From Rhodoblastus sphagnicola (GTDB taxonomy: Bacteria > Pseudomonadota > Alphaproteobacteria > Rhizobiales > Beijerinckiaceae): a DNA stretch of 48,563 bases. Positions 29,452-37,885 of the stretch are shown piece after piece. The DNA lies in contig NZ_NHSJ01000033.1 of the NCBI RefSeq assembly GCF_002937075.1, forward strand, positions 1 through 48,563, in the 5' to 3' direction. The translations under genes were made by a program, and so were the position numbers. Under the pieces are notes generated by a model. It had not been told where the DNA came from. It saw nothing but the letters and a program-made list of their open reading frames with translations, and made no database searches. Position 1 is the first letter of the stretch; every line of letters begins with the position of its first letter.

Positions 29452-30314
29452 GAAACACACCGAAACGCGAGCGCGCCCTGGCGTCCGCATTGCGCCTCTG
29501 CGCCAGCGCTTTCGTCCTCGGCATCGTGGCGGCCGCTCCGGCAAGCGCCGACGCGCCCGCCGCTCCGCTCTCGAAGGAGCAGTTGGCGGCATCCTGGCGC
29601 GACATGGCGAGCCTGCCGGATTTCTGGCAGGGCACCTGGCAGTCGATCAGCCCGATCGCGGACGACTTCCCGCAGGAGCCGGACTATACGCAGTCGGCCC
29701 TCGACCACATCAAGACCTACAAGCCGGCGGCGGACAGCCCCTTCGCCAACTGCAAGCCCCTCGGCTTGCCCTTCCTGATGAACATCGGCGGCATGCCGAT
29801 GAAATTTTTCCAGTCGCCGGGAATGATCGCGCTCTACGTCGAATCCTCGGGCATGACGCGCTTCATCCATACCGACGGGCGTCAGCACAGCGCCCAACCC
29901 AATCCGAGCTTCCTCGGCGAATCCATTGCGCATTGGGAAGGCGACACGCTCGTGATCGATTCCACCGGGTTCGACCCGGAGACCCTGTTCCAGATCGCCA
30001 AGCTGAAAGACAAGAACCTGAAGCAAGGCGACTTCAATCCAATGTCCGGCGTCGTCTTTGGGCCGCATGGACCCAATCTTCGCATTGTCGAGCGCATGAA
30101 GCTGATCGACTTCAAGACGCTCGAAAGCCAGACCACGCTCTACGACGACACCGTCTTCAAGCAGCCCGTCACCCTTGCCCCCCGGCGGTTTCTGCGTGGC
30201 ATCGAGCGCCGCAACGAGCCGCAGGAATGGGCCTGCACTGACAACAGGGACTATCTCGATCCCACTACGGGCAAGCTGCAATATAACGTCAAGGACAAGG
30301 CGATCAGCCGATAA
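29448..30314 (+). CDS. secreted protein of unknown function, partner of DUF6152 protein
   Basis: A 288-aa protein with a signal peptide (basic start, then CASAFVLGIVAAAPASADA). The mature part contains MPMKFFQSPGMIALY, IHTDGRQH, FLGESIAHWEGDTLVIDST, GPHGPNLRIVERMKLID and EWACTDNRDY near the C-terminus. It shares several of these with the truncated protein at 1-840, so the window has two members. HxDGR and HWxGDTLV motifs suggest a beta-rich binding domain, but no function is known to me. It overlaps the DUF6152 stop codon by 4 bp, so the two are probably co-made and work together in the periplasm. Confidence 0.7.
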   Translation: MRNTPKRERALASALRLCASAFVLGIVAAAPASADAPAAPLSKEQLAASWRDMASLPDFWQGTWQSISPIADDFPQEPDYTQSALDHIKTYKPAADSPFANCKPLGLPFLMNIGGMPMKFFQSPGMIALYVESSGMTRFIHTDGRQHSAQPNPSFLGESIAHWEGDTLVIDSTGFDPETLFQIAKLKDKNLKQGDFNPMSGVVFGPHGPNLRIVERMKLIDFKTLESQTTLYDDTVFKQPVTLAPRRFLRGIERRNEPQEWACTDNRDYLDPTTGKLQYNVKDKAISR

Positions 30315-30379
30315 GAGTTCGATCCGCAATGTTATGGCGCAGAGTTTTCTCCCGGGCTGATGCAGCGACGCCATGTGAA

Positions 30380-30396
30380 ACGAGCCTCCGGCTCGT
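30380..30396 (+). terminator. small hairpin before SDR gene
   Basis: ACGAGCC and GGCTCGT pair perfectly around TCC in the 106-bp gap upstream of the SDR gene. Without a T-run it may be an attenuator or simply an mRNA fold. Confidence 0.35.
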
Positions 30397-30420
30397 CTGT
30401 CGAAAAACGATGAGGATCAG

Positions 30421-31245
30421 ATGCCGGTCGTGCTTATCACAGGTTGCAGCTCGGGCTTCGGCGAAGCCCTCGCCCTCGCTTTCGCGACGCACGGGTATCG
30501 GGTGGTCGCGACGCTGCGCAAACCGGAAGCAGCGTCGCCGAAGCTGAAGGCCCTGGCGGATGAAAAGCCGGATGATTTCCTCTTCGCCTCTCTCGATGTC
30601 GCCAGCGCGGCTTCGCGCAAGGCTGCCGTCGATTTCGCGGTCACGCGGTTTGGTCGTCTGGATGTGCTGATCAACAATGCCGGGGTCGGCGCGCGCGGGG
30701 CTTTCGAGGATACGCCGGAAAGCCAGTGGCGGACGATGTTCGACACCAACCTGTTCGGGCCGTTGGAATTGTCCCGCCTCGTCCTGCCGATCATGCGCGC
30801 GCAGGGCGGGGGGCGCATCATCAATGTCACCTCTGTCGCCGCCGTGCTGAAGACGCCGCTGATGGCCGCCTATTGCGCCAGCAAACACGCGCTCGACACG
30901 GCGACCGCAGCGCTGGACATAGAAGCGCGCGGCTTCGGCGTCCGCGCGATCTGCCTGATGCCCGGCCCGTTCAAGACCGCGCTGCCGCAGAAGTCGCTCG
31001 ATCGCGAGGCCAGCGCGCCTTATGCGGCGATCGCCGCGCATTTCAACGCGACCTTCGACGCGATGGAGGCGAAGGCCCCCGAGGATTTGACTCCCGTGAT
31101 CGACGCGGCGCTCGCGGCCGCCACCGACGCCGACCCCGCGCTGCGCTATCCCGCCGGCGTCGACGCGATCCCGATCCTGCCGCCGATCTTGCAGGCTCTC
31201 GCGCCCTTGCAACCGATCGGCCTGCATCTGACCGGCCAGGGCTGA
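30421..31245 (+). CDS. short-chain dehydrogenase/reductase
   Basis: A 274-aa classical SDR. The cofactor motif is TGCSSGFG (residues 7-14), NNAG is at 85-88, and the catalytic residues are S138, Y151 and K155 (YCASK). An Arg following the second strand (TLRKPE) suggests NADP(H). It starts the run SDR, FAH-family enzyme, aldehyde dehydrogenase, benzaldehyde lyase, VOC protein. In that company a role in oxidising a diaryl diol to its alpha-hydroxyketone, or reducing such a ketone, is attractive but unproven. The C-terminus ends in a proline-rich segment (AIPILPPILQALAP). Confidence 0.82.
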   Translation: MPVVLITGCSSGFGEALALAFATHGYRVVATLRKPEAASPKLKALADEKPDDFLFASLDVASAASRKAAVDFAVTRFGRLDVLINNAGVGARGAFEDTPESQWRTMFDTNLFGPLELSRLVLPIMRAQGGGRIINVTSVAAVLKTPLMAAYCASKHALDTATAALDIEARGFGVRAICLMPGPFKTALPQKSLDREASAPYAAIAAHFNATFDAMEAKAPEDLTPVIDAALAAATDADPALRYPAGVDAIPILPPILQALAPLQPIGLHLTGQG

Positions 31246-31279
31246 AGTCAGCTACCTGCACGAGAAGGAAATACCGGGA

Positions 31280-32137
31280 ATGAAGTTAGCCAGTTTCATC
31301 GTCGCTGACCGTTCGAGCTTTGGCCTTGTCGAGAACGACGAGATCGCCGATGTCGGCGCGCTGCTGAAGGATCGCTACGCCGATCTGAAAGCGCTGATCG
31401 CGGACGGCGGCTTTGCGGAGGCGGCGGCGCGCGCGCCCGAGGCGAAACGCATTTCGCTCTCCGACGCCGTGCTGCTGCCGGTCATTCCCAATCCCGGAAA
31501 GATCTTTTGCGTCGGGCATAATTACGAGTCGCATCGGCAGGAGACCGGACGCGCCAAGACGGAGCACCCTTCGATCTTCCTGCGCTTTGCCGACAGCCAG
31601 ACCGGACATGGGCAGAAGCTGCTGCGTCCCGCCGTCTCCACCATGTTCGATTTCGAGGGCGAACTCGCCGTGGTCATCGGCCAGGGCGGGCGCGCCATCG
31701 CGCCGGAGCGCGCGCTCGATCATGTCGCGGGCTATGCCTGTTACAACGACGCCTCGGTGCGCGACTGGCAGTGGCACACCCACCAGTTCACACCCGGCAA
31801 GAATTTTCCCGGGACCGGCGCCTTCGGGCCCTGGCTCGTCACCGCCGACGAAGTCGGCGATCCCGCGCAGCTTTCGGTCACGACGCGGTTGAACGGCGAG
31901 GTCGTGCAGTCGCAGCCAACCGCGGAGATGATTTTCCCAATCCCCGCGATCATCGCCTATGTCTCGCAATTTACGCCGCTTTCGCCGGGCGACGTCATCG
32001 TCACCGGCACGCCCGGCGGTGTCGGCGCCAAGCGTCAGCCGCCGCTGTGGCTGAAGGACGGCGACAGGATCGAAGTCGAGATTCCAAAGGTCGGCCTGCT
32101 CGTCAACACGGTCGAATGCGAGCGCCCCGCCGCGTGA
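31280..32137 (+). CDS. fumarylacetoacetate hydrolase-family enzyme
   Basis: A 285-aa FAH-fold enzyme that needs a divalent metal. Family features are KIFCVGHNYESHRQETG, the metal-binding Glu pair in FDFEGELAVVIG, the Asp in YNDASVRDWQ and the C-terminal VTGTPGGVGAKRQPPLWLKDGD. Such enzymes hydrolyse C-C bonds of acylpyruvates or hydrate/decarboxylate meta-cleavage products, so it may process the product of one of the extradiol dioxygenases. It starts 34 bp after the SDR gene; a second family member is at 39194. The substrate is not deducible. Confidence 0.85.
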   Translation: MKLASFIVADRSSFGLVENDEIADVGALLKDRYADLKALIADGGFAEAAARAPEAKRISLSDAVLLPVIPNPGKIFCVGHNYESHRQETGRAKTEHPSIFLRFADSQTGHGQKLLRPAVSTMFDFEGELAVVIGQGGRAIAPERALDHVAGYACYNDASVRDWQWHTHQFTPGKNFPGTGAFGPWLVTADEVGDPAQLSVTTRLNGEVVQSQPTAEMIFPIPAIIAYVSQFTPLSPGDVIVTGTPGGVGAKRQPPLWLKDGDRIEVEIPKVGLLVNTVECERPAA

Positions 32138-32178
32138 AGGTCGTGAGCGAATCAAACGTGAATCAGTGGGAGATTGCG

Positions 32179-33675
32179 ATGTCGAGTGTCACTCTTGAGA
32201 CCAGCGCCGTAAAAGGCGCTTCGCTGCTCGATCCTGGCGCCTGGGACGGAAAACTGTTCGATGGCGACTGGAAAGCCGCGCCGAAAACCTTCACCGTCCG
32301 CGAACCGGCGACCGGGGAAGCGCTTGGCCAGGTCGGCGCCTCCGATCCCCAGCAGATGGGCGCGACGGTCGCCCGCGCCCGCGAGGCGCAACGCGAATGG
32401 GCCTCCTGGACAGGAGAAAAGCGCGCCGCGGTGATGCGCGAGGCGGCTCGCCTGTTTGAGGCGAACCGCGCGGAGATCGTCGATTGCATCATTCGCGAGA
32501 CCGGCGGCGTGCGCGGCAAGGGCGAAACCGAGATTCAGGGCTCCATCGACGAGCTCTACCATTCGGCCGCGCTGTTGATCCAGCCGGAAGGCGAACTGCT
32601 GCCGAGCCCCAATCCGGCGCGTCTCAGCCTTGCCCGCCGCGTGCCGATCGGCATTGTCGGCGTGATCGCGCCCTGGAACTTTCCGATGCTGCTCGCGATG
32701 CGCTCGGTCGCCCCGGCGATCGCGCTCGGCAACGCCGTGATCCTCAAGCCCGACCCGCAGACCGCGATCGTCGGGGGCGTGGTGATCGCGCGCGTGTTCG
32801 AATCCGCCGGCGTACCCAAGGGCGTGTTCTCCGTCGTCAATGGCGGCGCGGATGTTGGCGAGGCGCTGGTTTCGGCGCCGGGCGTGCGCATGATCACGTT
32901 CACCGGCTCGACGGCTGTCGGTCGGCGCGTCGGCGAACTCGCCGGGCGCAATCTGAAGAAGGTGGCGCTCGAACTTGGCGGCAAGAGCCCGTTCATCGTG
33001 CTCGACGACGCCGATCTCGAAGCCGCGGCTTCGGCGGGCGCCTGGGGCTCCTTCCTGCATCAGGGCCAGATCTGCATGGCGACGGGACGGCACATCGTGC
33101 TGCGCAAGGTCGCCGATCAGTACATCGAACTGCTGGCCAACAAGGCCAAACATCTGCCCGTTGGCGATCCCTTCCGCGCGGAGGTCGCGATCGGCCCGAT
33201 CATGAACGCCAAACAGCTCGAACGGGTGCATCAGATTGTCACCGACACGGTGCAGGCGGGGGCGCAACTCGCCGCTGGCGGCTCCTATGAAGGGCTGTTC
33301 TACAAGCCGACGGTGCTCACTGGGGTTACCGCCGGCATGCCCGCCTATGATCTCGAAATCTTCGGTCCCGTGGCCGCCGTGGTGGTGGTCGAGGATGAGG
33401 AGGAAGCGATCCGCGTCGCCAATGACACGGAATACGGTCTCTCGGGCGCGGTTCAGACCGGCTCGCTCGAGCGCGGCCTGCGCGTCGCGCAGCAGATCCG
33501 CTCCGGCCTCGTGCACATCAACGACCAGACGATCGGCGACATGGCGGGCATTCCCTTCGGCGGCTGCGGCGCCTCGGGCAATGGCTCGCGCTTCGGCTCG
33601 ACGACCAATATCGACGAGTTCACGGAATGGCAGTGGATGACGATCGGCGCCACGCCGACGCGCTATCCGTTCTGA
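32179..33675 (+). CDS. aryl-aldehyde (benzaldehyde-type) dehydrogenase
   Basis: A 498-aa NAD(P)-dependent aldehyde dehydrogenase. Catalytic residues are N167 (APWNFP), E265 (ELGGKSPFIV) and C299 (HQGQICMATGR). The QGQICMATGRHIVL context is that of benzaldehyde and vanillin dehydrogenases. It should oxidise aromatic aldehydes to acids. It stands directly before the benzaldehyde lyase gene, whose product would be its substrate. ATG 32179 gives the normal length; an open frame upstream runs through the FAH gene in another phase. A terminator hairpin follows the stop codon. Confidence 0.88.
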   Translation: MSSVTLETSAVKGASLLDPGAWDGKLFDGDWKAAPKTFTVREPATGEALGQVGASDPQQMGATVARAREAQREWASWTGEKRAAVMREAARLFEANRAEIVDCIIRETGGVRGKGETEIQGSIDELYHSAALLIQPEGELLPSPNPARLSLARRVPIGIVGVIAPWNFPMLLAMRSVAPAIALGNAVILKPDPQTAIVGGVVIARVFESAGVPKGVFSVVNGGADVGEALVSAPGVRMITFTGSTAVGRRVGELAGRNLKKVALELGGKSPFIVLDDADLEAAASAGAWGSFLHQGQICMATGRHIVLRKVADQYIELLANKAKHLPVGDPFRAEVAIGPIMNAKQLERVHQIVTDTVQAGAQLAAGGSYEGLFYKPTVLTGVTAGMPAYDLEIFGPVAAVVVVEDEEEAIRVANDTEYGLSGAVQTGSLERGLRVAQQIRSGLVHINDQTIGDMAGIPFGGCGASGNGSRFGSTTNIDEFTEWQWMTIGATPTRYPF

Positions 33676-33682
33676 CGACACA

Positions 33683-33706
33683 AGGGGCGCCTGAACGGGC
33701 GCCCCT
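33683..33706 (+). terminator. terminator-like hairpin between aldehyde dehydrogenase and benzaldehyde lyase genes
   Basis: AGGGGCGCC and GGCGCCCCT form a perfect 9-bp stem with a 6-nt loop, then CTTG. The U-tract is poor, so it may lower rather than stop expression of the lyase. Confidence 0.55.
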
Positions 33707-33739
33707 CTTGAATTGGTTCATGGTTCTGGAGCGGAATGG

Positions 33740-35449
33740 ATGGCGAGCGGCGGTGAATTGGTGGTGCGCACTTTGCAAGCCGCCGGGGTGGATCGGGTGT
33801 TCGGGCTTCACGGCGCGCATATTGATTCCATCTTCCAGGCGGCGATGGACGCGGGCCTGCCGATTATCGACACGCGCAACGAGGCGACGGCGGGCCATGC
33901 CGCGGAGGGTTACGCCCGCACCGCGCACAAGCTCGGCGTCGCCCTGGTGACGGCGGGGGGCGGCATGACGAATGTCGTGACGCCGCTCGCGCAAGCCTTC
34001 ATGGACCGCACGCCGATCCTGGTGATCGCCGGCTCCGGCCCGATCGGGGACGACGAGACCAACACGCTGCAGGCGACCATCGACCAGGTCGCCATTGCCA
34101 CGCCGATTACCAAATGGGCGCATCGCGTCCGCGCCGCCGACCATATTCCGCGCCTGCTCGCCCAGGCGATCCGCATCGCCAACACCGCGCCGCGCGGGCC
34201 AGTGCTGCTCGATATTCCCTGGGACCTGCTGACGGCGCAGGTCGAGGAGACATCGAAGAGAGAAATCTTCGTCACCGCCGGCAATGCGCTCGGTCCCGAC
34301 GATCAGGCGCGCTGTCTCGACATTCTCGGCAAGGCCAAACGCCCGGTCATCGTGGTCGGCTCTGAGGCGAAGAGGGGCCGGGCGCACGCCGCGCTGAAAA
34401 GGCTGATCGCGAAGACCGGCATTCCCGTGCTCGCCGATTTCGAGGGCCTGAGCACGATCAGCGCGATTCCGCCGAGCCATCGCATCGGGCTGGTGCAGGC
34501 GCTCTGGGGCCTTGGAGTCAAGGGCGAGGCTGGCGCCAAGGGCGAGGCGCCCGACGCCGTGTTGCTGCTCGGCGTGCGCTTCGGCCTCAACACGGCGCAT
34601 GGATCGGGCGCGCTGATCCCGCATGACGCGCGCGTGGCGCAGATCGACCCGGACGGCCGCGAACTCGGTCGCCTGCAAGGCGTCGAACTCGGGATCGCCG
34701 CCGATGTCGCGCCCTCGGTCGCCGCGCTGGCGCAGGCGGCGGAGGCCGTGGACTGGCCCGACTTTTCCATCTGGCGGCAAAGCCTGCGCGCCCACGCCGA
34801 TTTGCGCGTTGAGAAGATCAAGGCCAATACCAAGGCGACGCCCCGCCTGCATCCGTTCGAGGCCTCGCAGGTTCTGGCCCGCCATATCGGCGCCGACACG
34901 ATCGTCGTGGCTGATGGCGCGCTGACCTATCTTTGGCTGAGCGAGGTCATCGCCGACGCCGCCCCGGGCGAATTCCTGTGCCACGGCTATCTCGGCTCGA
35001 TGGGCGTCGGCTTCGGCCTCGCGCTCGGCGCGCAGAGCGTGGGCAAGGGCGATGGCCGCCGCACGATCCTGGTGACCGGGGACGGATCGCTCGGCTTCGC
35101 GCTGGCGGAATTCGACAGCGCCGTGCGTCATGACTTGCCCGTGATCGTCGTGGTGATGAACAACCGCAGTTGGGGCGCGACCCTGCACTTCCAGGAGCTG
35201 GCGGTCGGCCCCAACAGCGTCACCAACACCCGGCTCGACAACGGCTCCTACGATGGCGCGGCCATCGCGCTCGGCGCCGATGGTTATCATGTCGCCACGG
35301 CGGCGGAATTCGACGCCGCGCTGCGCGAAGCCCTGTCGAAGGACAGGCCCGCCTGCATCAATGTCGAAGTCGATCTCGATCCGATCCCGCCGGAGGAAAT
35401 GCTCCTCATCGGCCTCGATCCCTTCAATCCCCCGGAGACAAAAGCGTGA
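33740..35449 (+). CDS. benzaldehyde lyase-like ThDP enzyme
   Basis: A 569-aa thiamine-diphosphate enzyme. It matches, from memory and at high identity, Pseudomonas benzaldehyde lyase, which splits (R)-benzoin and anisoin into two aromatic aldehydes. Shared hallmarks: GGELVVRTL, FGLHGAHID, EGYAR, TLQATIDQVA, ADGALTYLWLSEV, NNRSWGATLHFQ and DPIPPEE. Catalytic positions A28, H29, E50 and Q113 of that enzyme correspond to A26, H27, E48 and Q111 here. The ThDP/Mg motif is GDGS...NN. ATG 33740 follows GGAGCGGA. Flanked by an aryl-aldehyde dehydrogenase gene and, with a 4-bp overlap, a VOC protein gene. Confidence 0.88.
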   Translation: MASGGELVVRTLQAAGVDRVFGLHGAHIDSIFQAAMDAGLPIIDTRNEATAGHAAEGYARTAHKLGVALVTAGGGMTNVVTPLAQAFMDRTPILVIAGSGPIGDDETNTLQATIDQVAIATPITKWAHRVRAADHIPRLLAQAIRIANTAPRGPVLLDIPWDLLTAQVEETSKREIFVTAGNALGPDDQARCLDILGKAKRPVIVVGSEAKRGRAHAALKRLIAKTGIPVLADFEGLSTISAIPPSHRIGLVQALWGLGVKGEAGAKGEAPDAVLLLGVRFGLNTAHGSGALIPHDARVAQIDPDGRELGRLQGVELGIAADVAPSVAALAQAAEAVDWPDFSIWRQSLRAHADLRVEKIKANTKATPRLHPFEASQVLARHIGADTIVVADGALTYLWLSEVIADAAPGEFLCHGYLGSMGVGFGLALGAQSVGKGDGRRTILVTGDGSLGFALAEFDSAVRHDLPVIVVVMNNRSWGATLHFQELAVGPNSVTNTRLDNGSYDGAAIALGADGYHVATAAEFDAALREALSKDRPACINVEVDLDPIPPEEMLLIGLDPFNPPETKA

Positions 35450-35991
35450 AGACTTTCGGTTTCGGCCAGCCGCATGACGGCGTCATCCAGCAGGCCTATG
35501 TCGTGCGCGATCTCGCCGAGGGCATGAAGGAATGGACCGAGTTGCTCGGCATCGGACCCTGGTTCGCGCTGCGCCGCTTCGCCGGCCTCAACCCGCTGTT
35601 TCGCGGCAAGCCCGCTATCGCCCGCGCCGATGTCGCCTTCGCCTTCGCCGGCCATATGCAGATCGAGCTGATCCATCAGCTCGACGAGGAGCCGTCGATT
35701 TATCGTCGGGAAGATGGCGGCCTGAAGGTCGGCTTCCACCACTACGGCATGGGGACCACCGATTTCACCCATGAGGCCGCGCGGCTGGAAAGGCGGGGGT
35801 TTGAGGCGCTGTTCACCGCCGTCGTGCCCTCGGGCGGGCGCGTCGCGGCCTATGACACCAAGGGTTTGCTGCCCGGCATGATCGAATTGATCGAAGCCGA
35901 TGCGATGATGGACGAGATGTTCACCAATATGTATCGCGCCAGTGTCGACTGGGACGGAAGCGACCCGGTTCGCGAGATCAAGATCGCCTGA
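35446..35991 (+). CDS. VOC-family protein (glyoxalase-like)
   Basis: A 181-aa protein of the glyoxalase/methylmalonyl-CoA epimerase group: HDGVIQQAYVVRDLAEGMKEW at the N-terminus, then MQIELIHQLDEEPSIY and FHHYGMGTTDF in the second half, with GMIELIEAD giving the late Glu. H and E positions would suit one metal site. GTG 35446 overlaps the lyase stop codon (GTGA), so it is translationally coupled to benzaldehyde lyase. A role as epimerase or isomerase of the lyase substrate is a possibility; benzoin is chiral and the lyase is R-selective. Function not established. Confidence 0.75.
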   Translation: MKTFGFGQPHDGVIQQAYVVRDLAEGMKEWTELLGIGPWFALRRFAGLNPLFRGKPAIARADVAFAFAGHMQIELIHQLDEEPSIYRREDGGLKVGFHHYGMGTTDFTHEAARLERRGFEALFTAVVPSGGRVAAYDTKGLLPGMIELIEADAMMDEMFTNMYRASVDWDGSDPVREIKIA

Positions 35992-36003
35992 CGCCGCCGC
36001 GCG

Positions 36004-36708
36004 TCACTCGACTGTTTGGGGCGGGAACTGCGGCTCAATCGCAGAGATCGCGATGTCCGCCGTGATTCGGAAATGCTGGTTGAGCAGGGCGATGGCGCCG
36101 CTCACGTCGCGCGCGATGACAGCATCCACGATCCGCTGATGTTCGCCTGCGACGTCGCGGGTCGAGCGGTCGTGAAGGACGGCTATGTGCCGGCTGCGGT
36201 CCGCGAGGTCGAAAAGCGTTTCGTGGAACTCACGCAGCCAGTGCGACGGGCAGGCGGCGATCAGAGCGAAATGGAACTGGCGGTGCAACGCCTCCCATTC
36301 TGGATCCGGGCCGATCGAAGTCTCGTGGTAGCGCTTGAGGCGATGATGCGCGAGAACGACGCTTTCCTCCCAGGCGGCGTCGCCGGCGCGGATGGATTCG
36401 CGAATGGCGATTTCGCTGACCCAGCATCGGGTCATCGCCAGTTCGACCAATGTCTCATGAGAAATCAGCGCGATGCGAAAACCACGCTGGTCGATCTTTT
36501 CGACCAGATGAAGCGCCGACAGGCGGTTGAGCGCCTCCCGAAGGGGACTCGCGCCGATGCCGTAGCGCGACTTCAGCGCTTCTATGCGCAGCTTTTCGCC
36601 CGGGGCGATCACGCCCTGCAAAATGTCCGCGCGCAAGCGTTCGAACGCCGACATGTTCAGCGTTGCGCCGACGCTTCCGTCCTCTTGCCTGGTCGATGTC
36701 CGCGCCAT
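36004..36708 (-). CDS. GntR-family regulator with FCD domain
   Basis: A 234-aa regulator. The N-terminal winged helix has LRIEALKSRYGIGASPLREALNRLSALHLVEKIDQRG. The C-terminal FCD domain has ELAMTRCWVSEIAIRES, LHRQFHFALIAACPS and AGEHQRIVDAVIARDVSGAIALLNQH, in which the metal-binding D/H residues lie. ATG 36708 follows GAGGAT; a longer frame from 36786 lacks family features. It is divergent from the extradiol dioxygenase gene at 36881 and convergent with the VOC gene (12 bp between stops). Likely repressor of the 36881-40042 operon, responding to an aromatic acid or ring-cleavage product. Confidence 0.85.
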   Translation of the reverse strand: MARTSTRQEDGSVGATLNMSAFERLRADILQGVIAPGEKLRIEALKSRYGIGASPLREALNRLSALHLVEKIDQRGFRIALISHETLVELAMTRCWVSEIAIRESIRAGDAAWEESVVLAHHRLKRYHETSIGPDPEWEALHRQFHFALIAACPSHWLREFHETLFDLADRSRHIAVLHDRSTRDVAGEHQRIVDAVIARDVSGAIALLNQHFRITADIAISAIEPQFPPQTVE

Positions 36709-36732
36709 ACTCAAATCATCCTCATATCGGCC

Positions 36733-36738
36733 ATTATA
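36733..36738 (-). promoter_or_regulatory. -10 box (TATAAT) of the GntR gene
   Basis: TATAAT is perfect on the minus strand, 24 bp before the GntR start codon. A clear -35 box at the usual spacing is not seen. Confidence 0.4.
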
Positions 36739-36832
36739 AAACCAACCGCAGGTGGCGGCCACAAGCCCGCTTGCAGGCGGGAGCAAAACTGACAGCGGCT
36801 TTTTATCGTTTTTCGCGGTGACGCTGCTAATT

Positions 36833-36842
36833 TAATCGATTA
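36833..36842. promoter_or_regulatory. 10-bp palindrome before extradiol dioxygenase gene
   Basis: TAATCGATTA is a perfect palindrome in an AT-rich patch about 40 bp before the dioxygenase start and between the divergent genes. It could be the operator of the adjacent GntR regulator. Confidence 0.35.
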
Positions 36843-36880
36843 TTTTCTCCCGACAAGAAAAACGTCCGGGAGCTCGCCAA

Positions 36881-37825
36881 ATGATTTCCATTCAAGACGT
36901 GGTTTATGCCCGCTATCAGGTGGTGAATCTCGATCGCGCCTCTGAGTTCATGCAGGATTTCGGCCTGTTGCCGAGCGCCCGCACGGACAAGGCGCTCTAC
37001 CTGCGCGGCTACGGCGAGAACCACCACGCCTATGTCGCGGAACTTGGGACGGAAAACCGCTCAATCGGCTTCGCCGTGGCGGCCGGGAGCGCCGACGATC
37101 TCGATCGATTTGCCGAAGAGGTCGGCGCGCCGGTGGAGATCATCAACGAGCCGGGCGGCGGCCGGCGCGTCGTCATCACCGACCCCTCGGGCTATCGCGT
37201 CGAGGTCGTCCACGGCATCGAAAAGCTCTCGCCTGCGCCCATGCCGCGCCTGCAGGCGCTGAACTTCGGCGGCCAGCGCGTGCGCGTCAACGATGTCGTG
37301 CGGCCCAAGCCCGGTCCAGCCCATGTGATGCGGCTTGCCCATGTGGCCCTGCACGTGAAGGACATCCGCGAGTCCATCGCCTTTTACGAGAGCCGGTTCG
37401 GCATGAAAATCGCCGACACCTATTACCTCTTCGACGACAAGGAGAAGATGGTTGCCGCATTTCTGCGCTGCGGTCTTGGCGACCAGCTGACCGATCATCA
37501 CACGGTGGCCATGGTCGAACTGCCCAAGCCCGGCTTCGATCATATTTCCTTCGAAGTGCTCAACTGGGACGACATCGTGGTGGGCCACCATCACCTCAAG
37601 GAGCTTGGCAAGTACAAGCACACCTGGGGCGTCGGCCGCCACGTCGATGGCTCGAATGTTTTCGACTACTGGCGTGATCCCTTCGGCAACAAGATCGAAC
37701 ATTTCACCGACGGCGACAGTGTCAACGACCTTTATCCTTCGTCGCACAGCCGGTTCGACCCGACCGATCCGAAGACCCAGCTTTCGGTCTGGGGTCCGCC
37801 GCTCGGCGACGACTTCATGGCCTGA
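36881..37825 (+). CDS. type I extradiol (VOC-family) ring-cleavage dioxygenase, second copy
   Basis: A 314-aa two-module VOC enzyme. Iron ligands: H154 (RLAHVALHVKD), H221 (FDHISFEV) and E273 (NKIEHFTDG). The RDPFGNKIEHF motif and the TYYLFDDKEKMVAAFLRC stretch fit catechol 2,3-dioxygenase/BphC-like enzymes. ATG 36881 follows GGGAG. It starts a compact operon with an MFS carrier and a FAH-family enzyme (36881-40042), a minimal uptake, ring-opening and hydrolysis set. The substrate is unknown. It differs clearly from the copy at 26169. Confidence 0.87.
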   Translation: MISIQDVVYARYQVVNLDRASEFMQDFGLLPSARTDKALYLRGYGENHHAYVAELGTENRSIGFAVAAGSADDLDRFAEEVGAPVEIINEPGGGRRVVITDPSGYRVEVVHGIEKLSPAPMPRLQALNFGGQRVRVNDVVRPKPGPAHVMRLAHVALHVKDIRESIAFYESRFGMKIADTYYLFDDKEKMVAAFLRCGLGDQLTDHHTVAMVELPKPGFDHISFEVLNWDDIVVGHHHLKELGKYKHTWGVGRHVDGSNVFDYWRDPFGNKIEHFTDGDSVNDLYPSSHSRFDPTDPKTQLSVWGPPLGDDFMA

Positions 37826-37885
37826 AGGCGCAGCAAAGCAAGCAATAGACAGGGCGCAACAGTCGCCCCACAGGGAGTGTGCAGC

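Noticed and set aside
31771-32178. Longer start for the aldehyde dehydrogenase
   Set aside because: The in-frame extension overlaps the FAH gene in another phase, has no family similarity, and the normal N-terminus begins at ATG 32179.
33740-35449. Acetolactate synthase or benzoylformate decarboxylase
   Set aside because: The GLHGAHID, LTYLWLSEV and NNRSWGATLHFQ segments and the A-H-E-Q set match benzaldehyde lyase. Benzoylformate decarboxylase has a different Glu region and His pattern.
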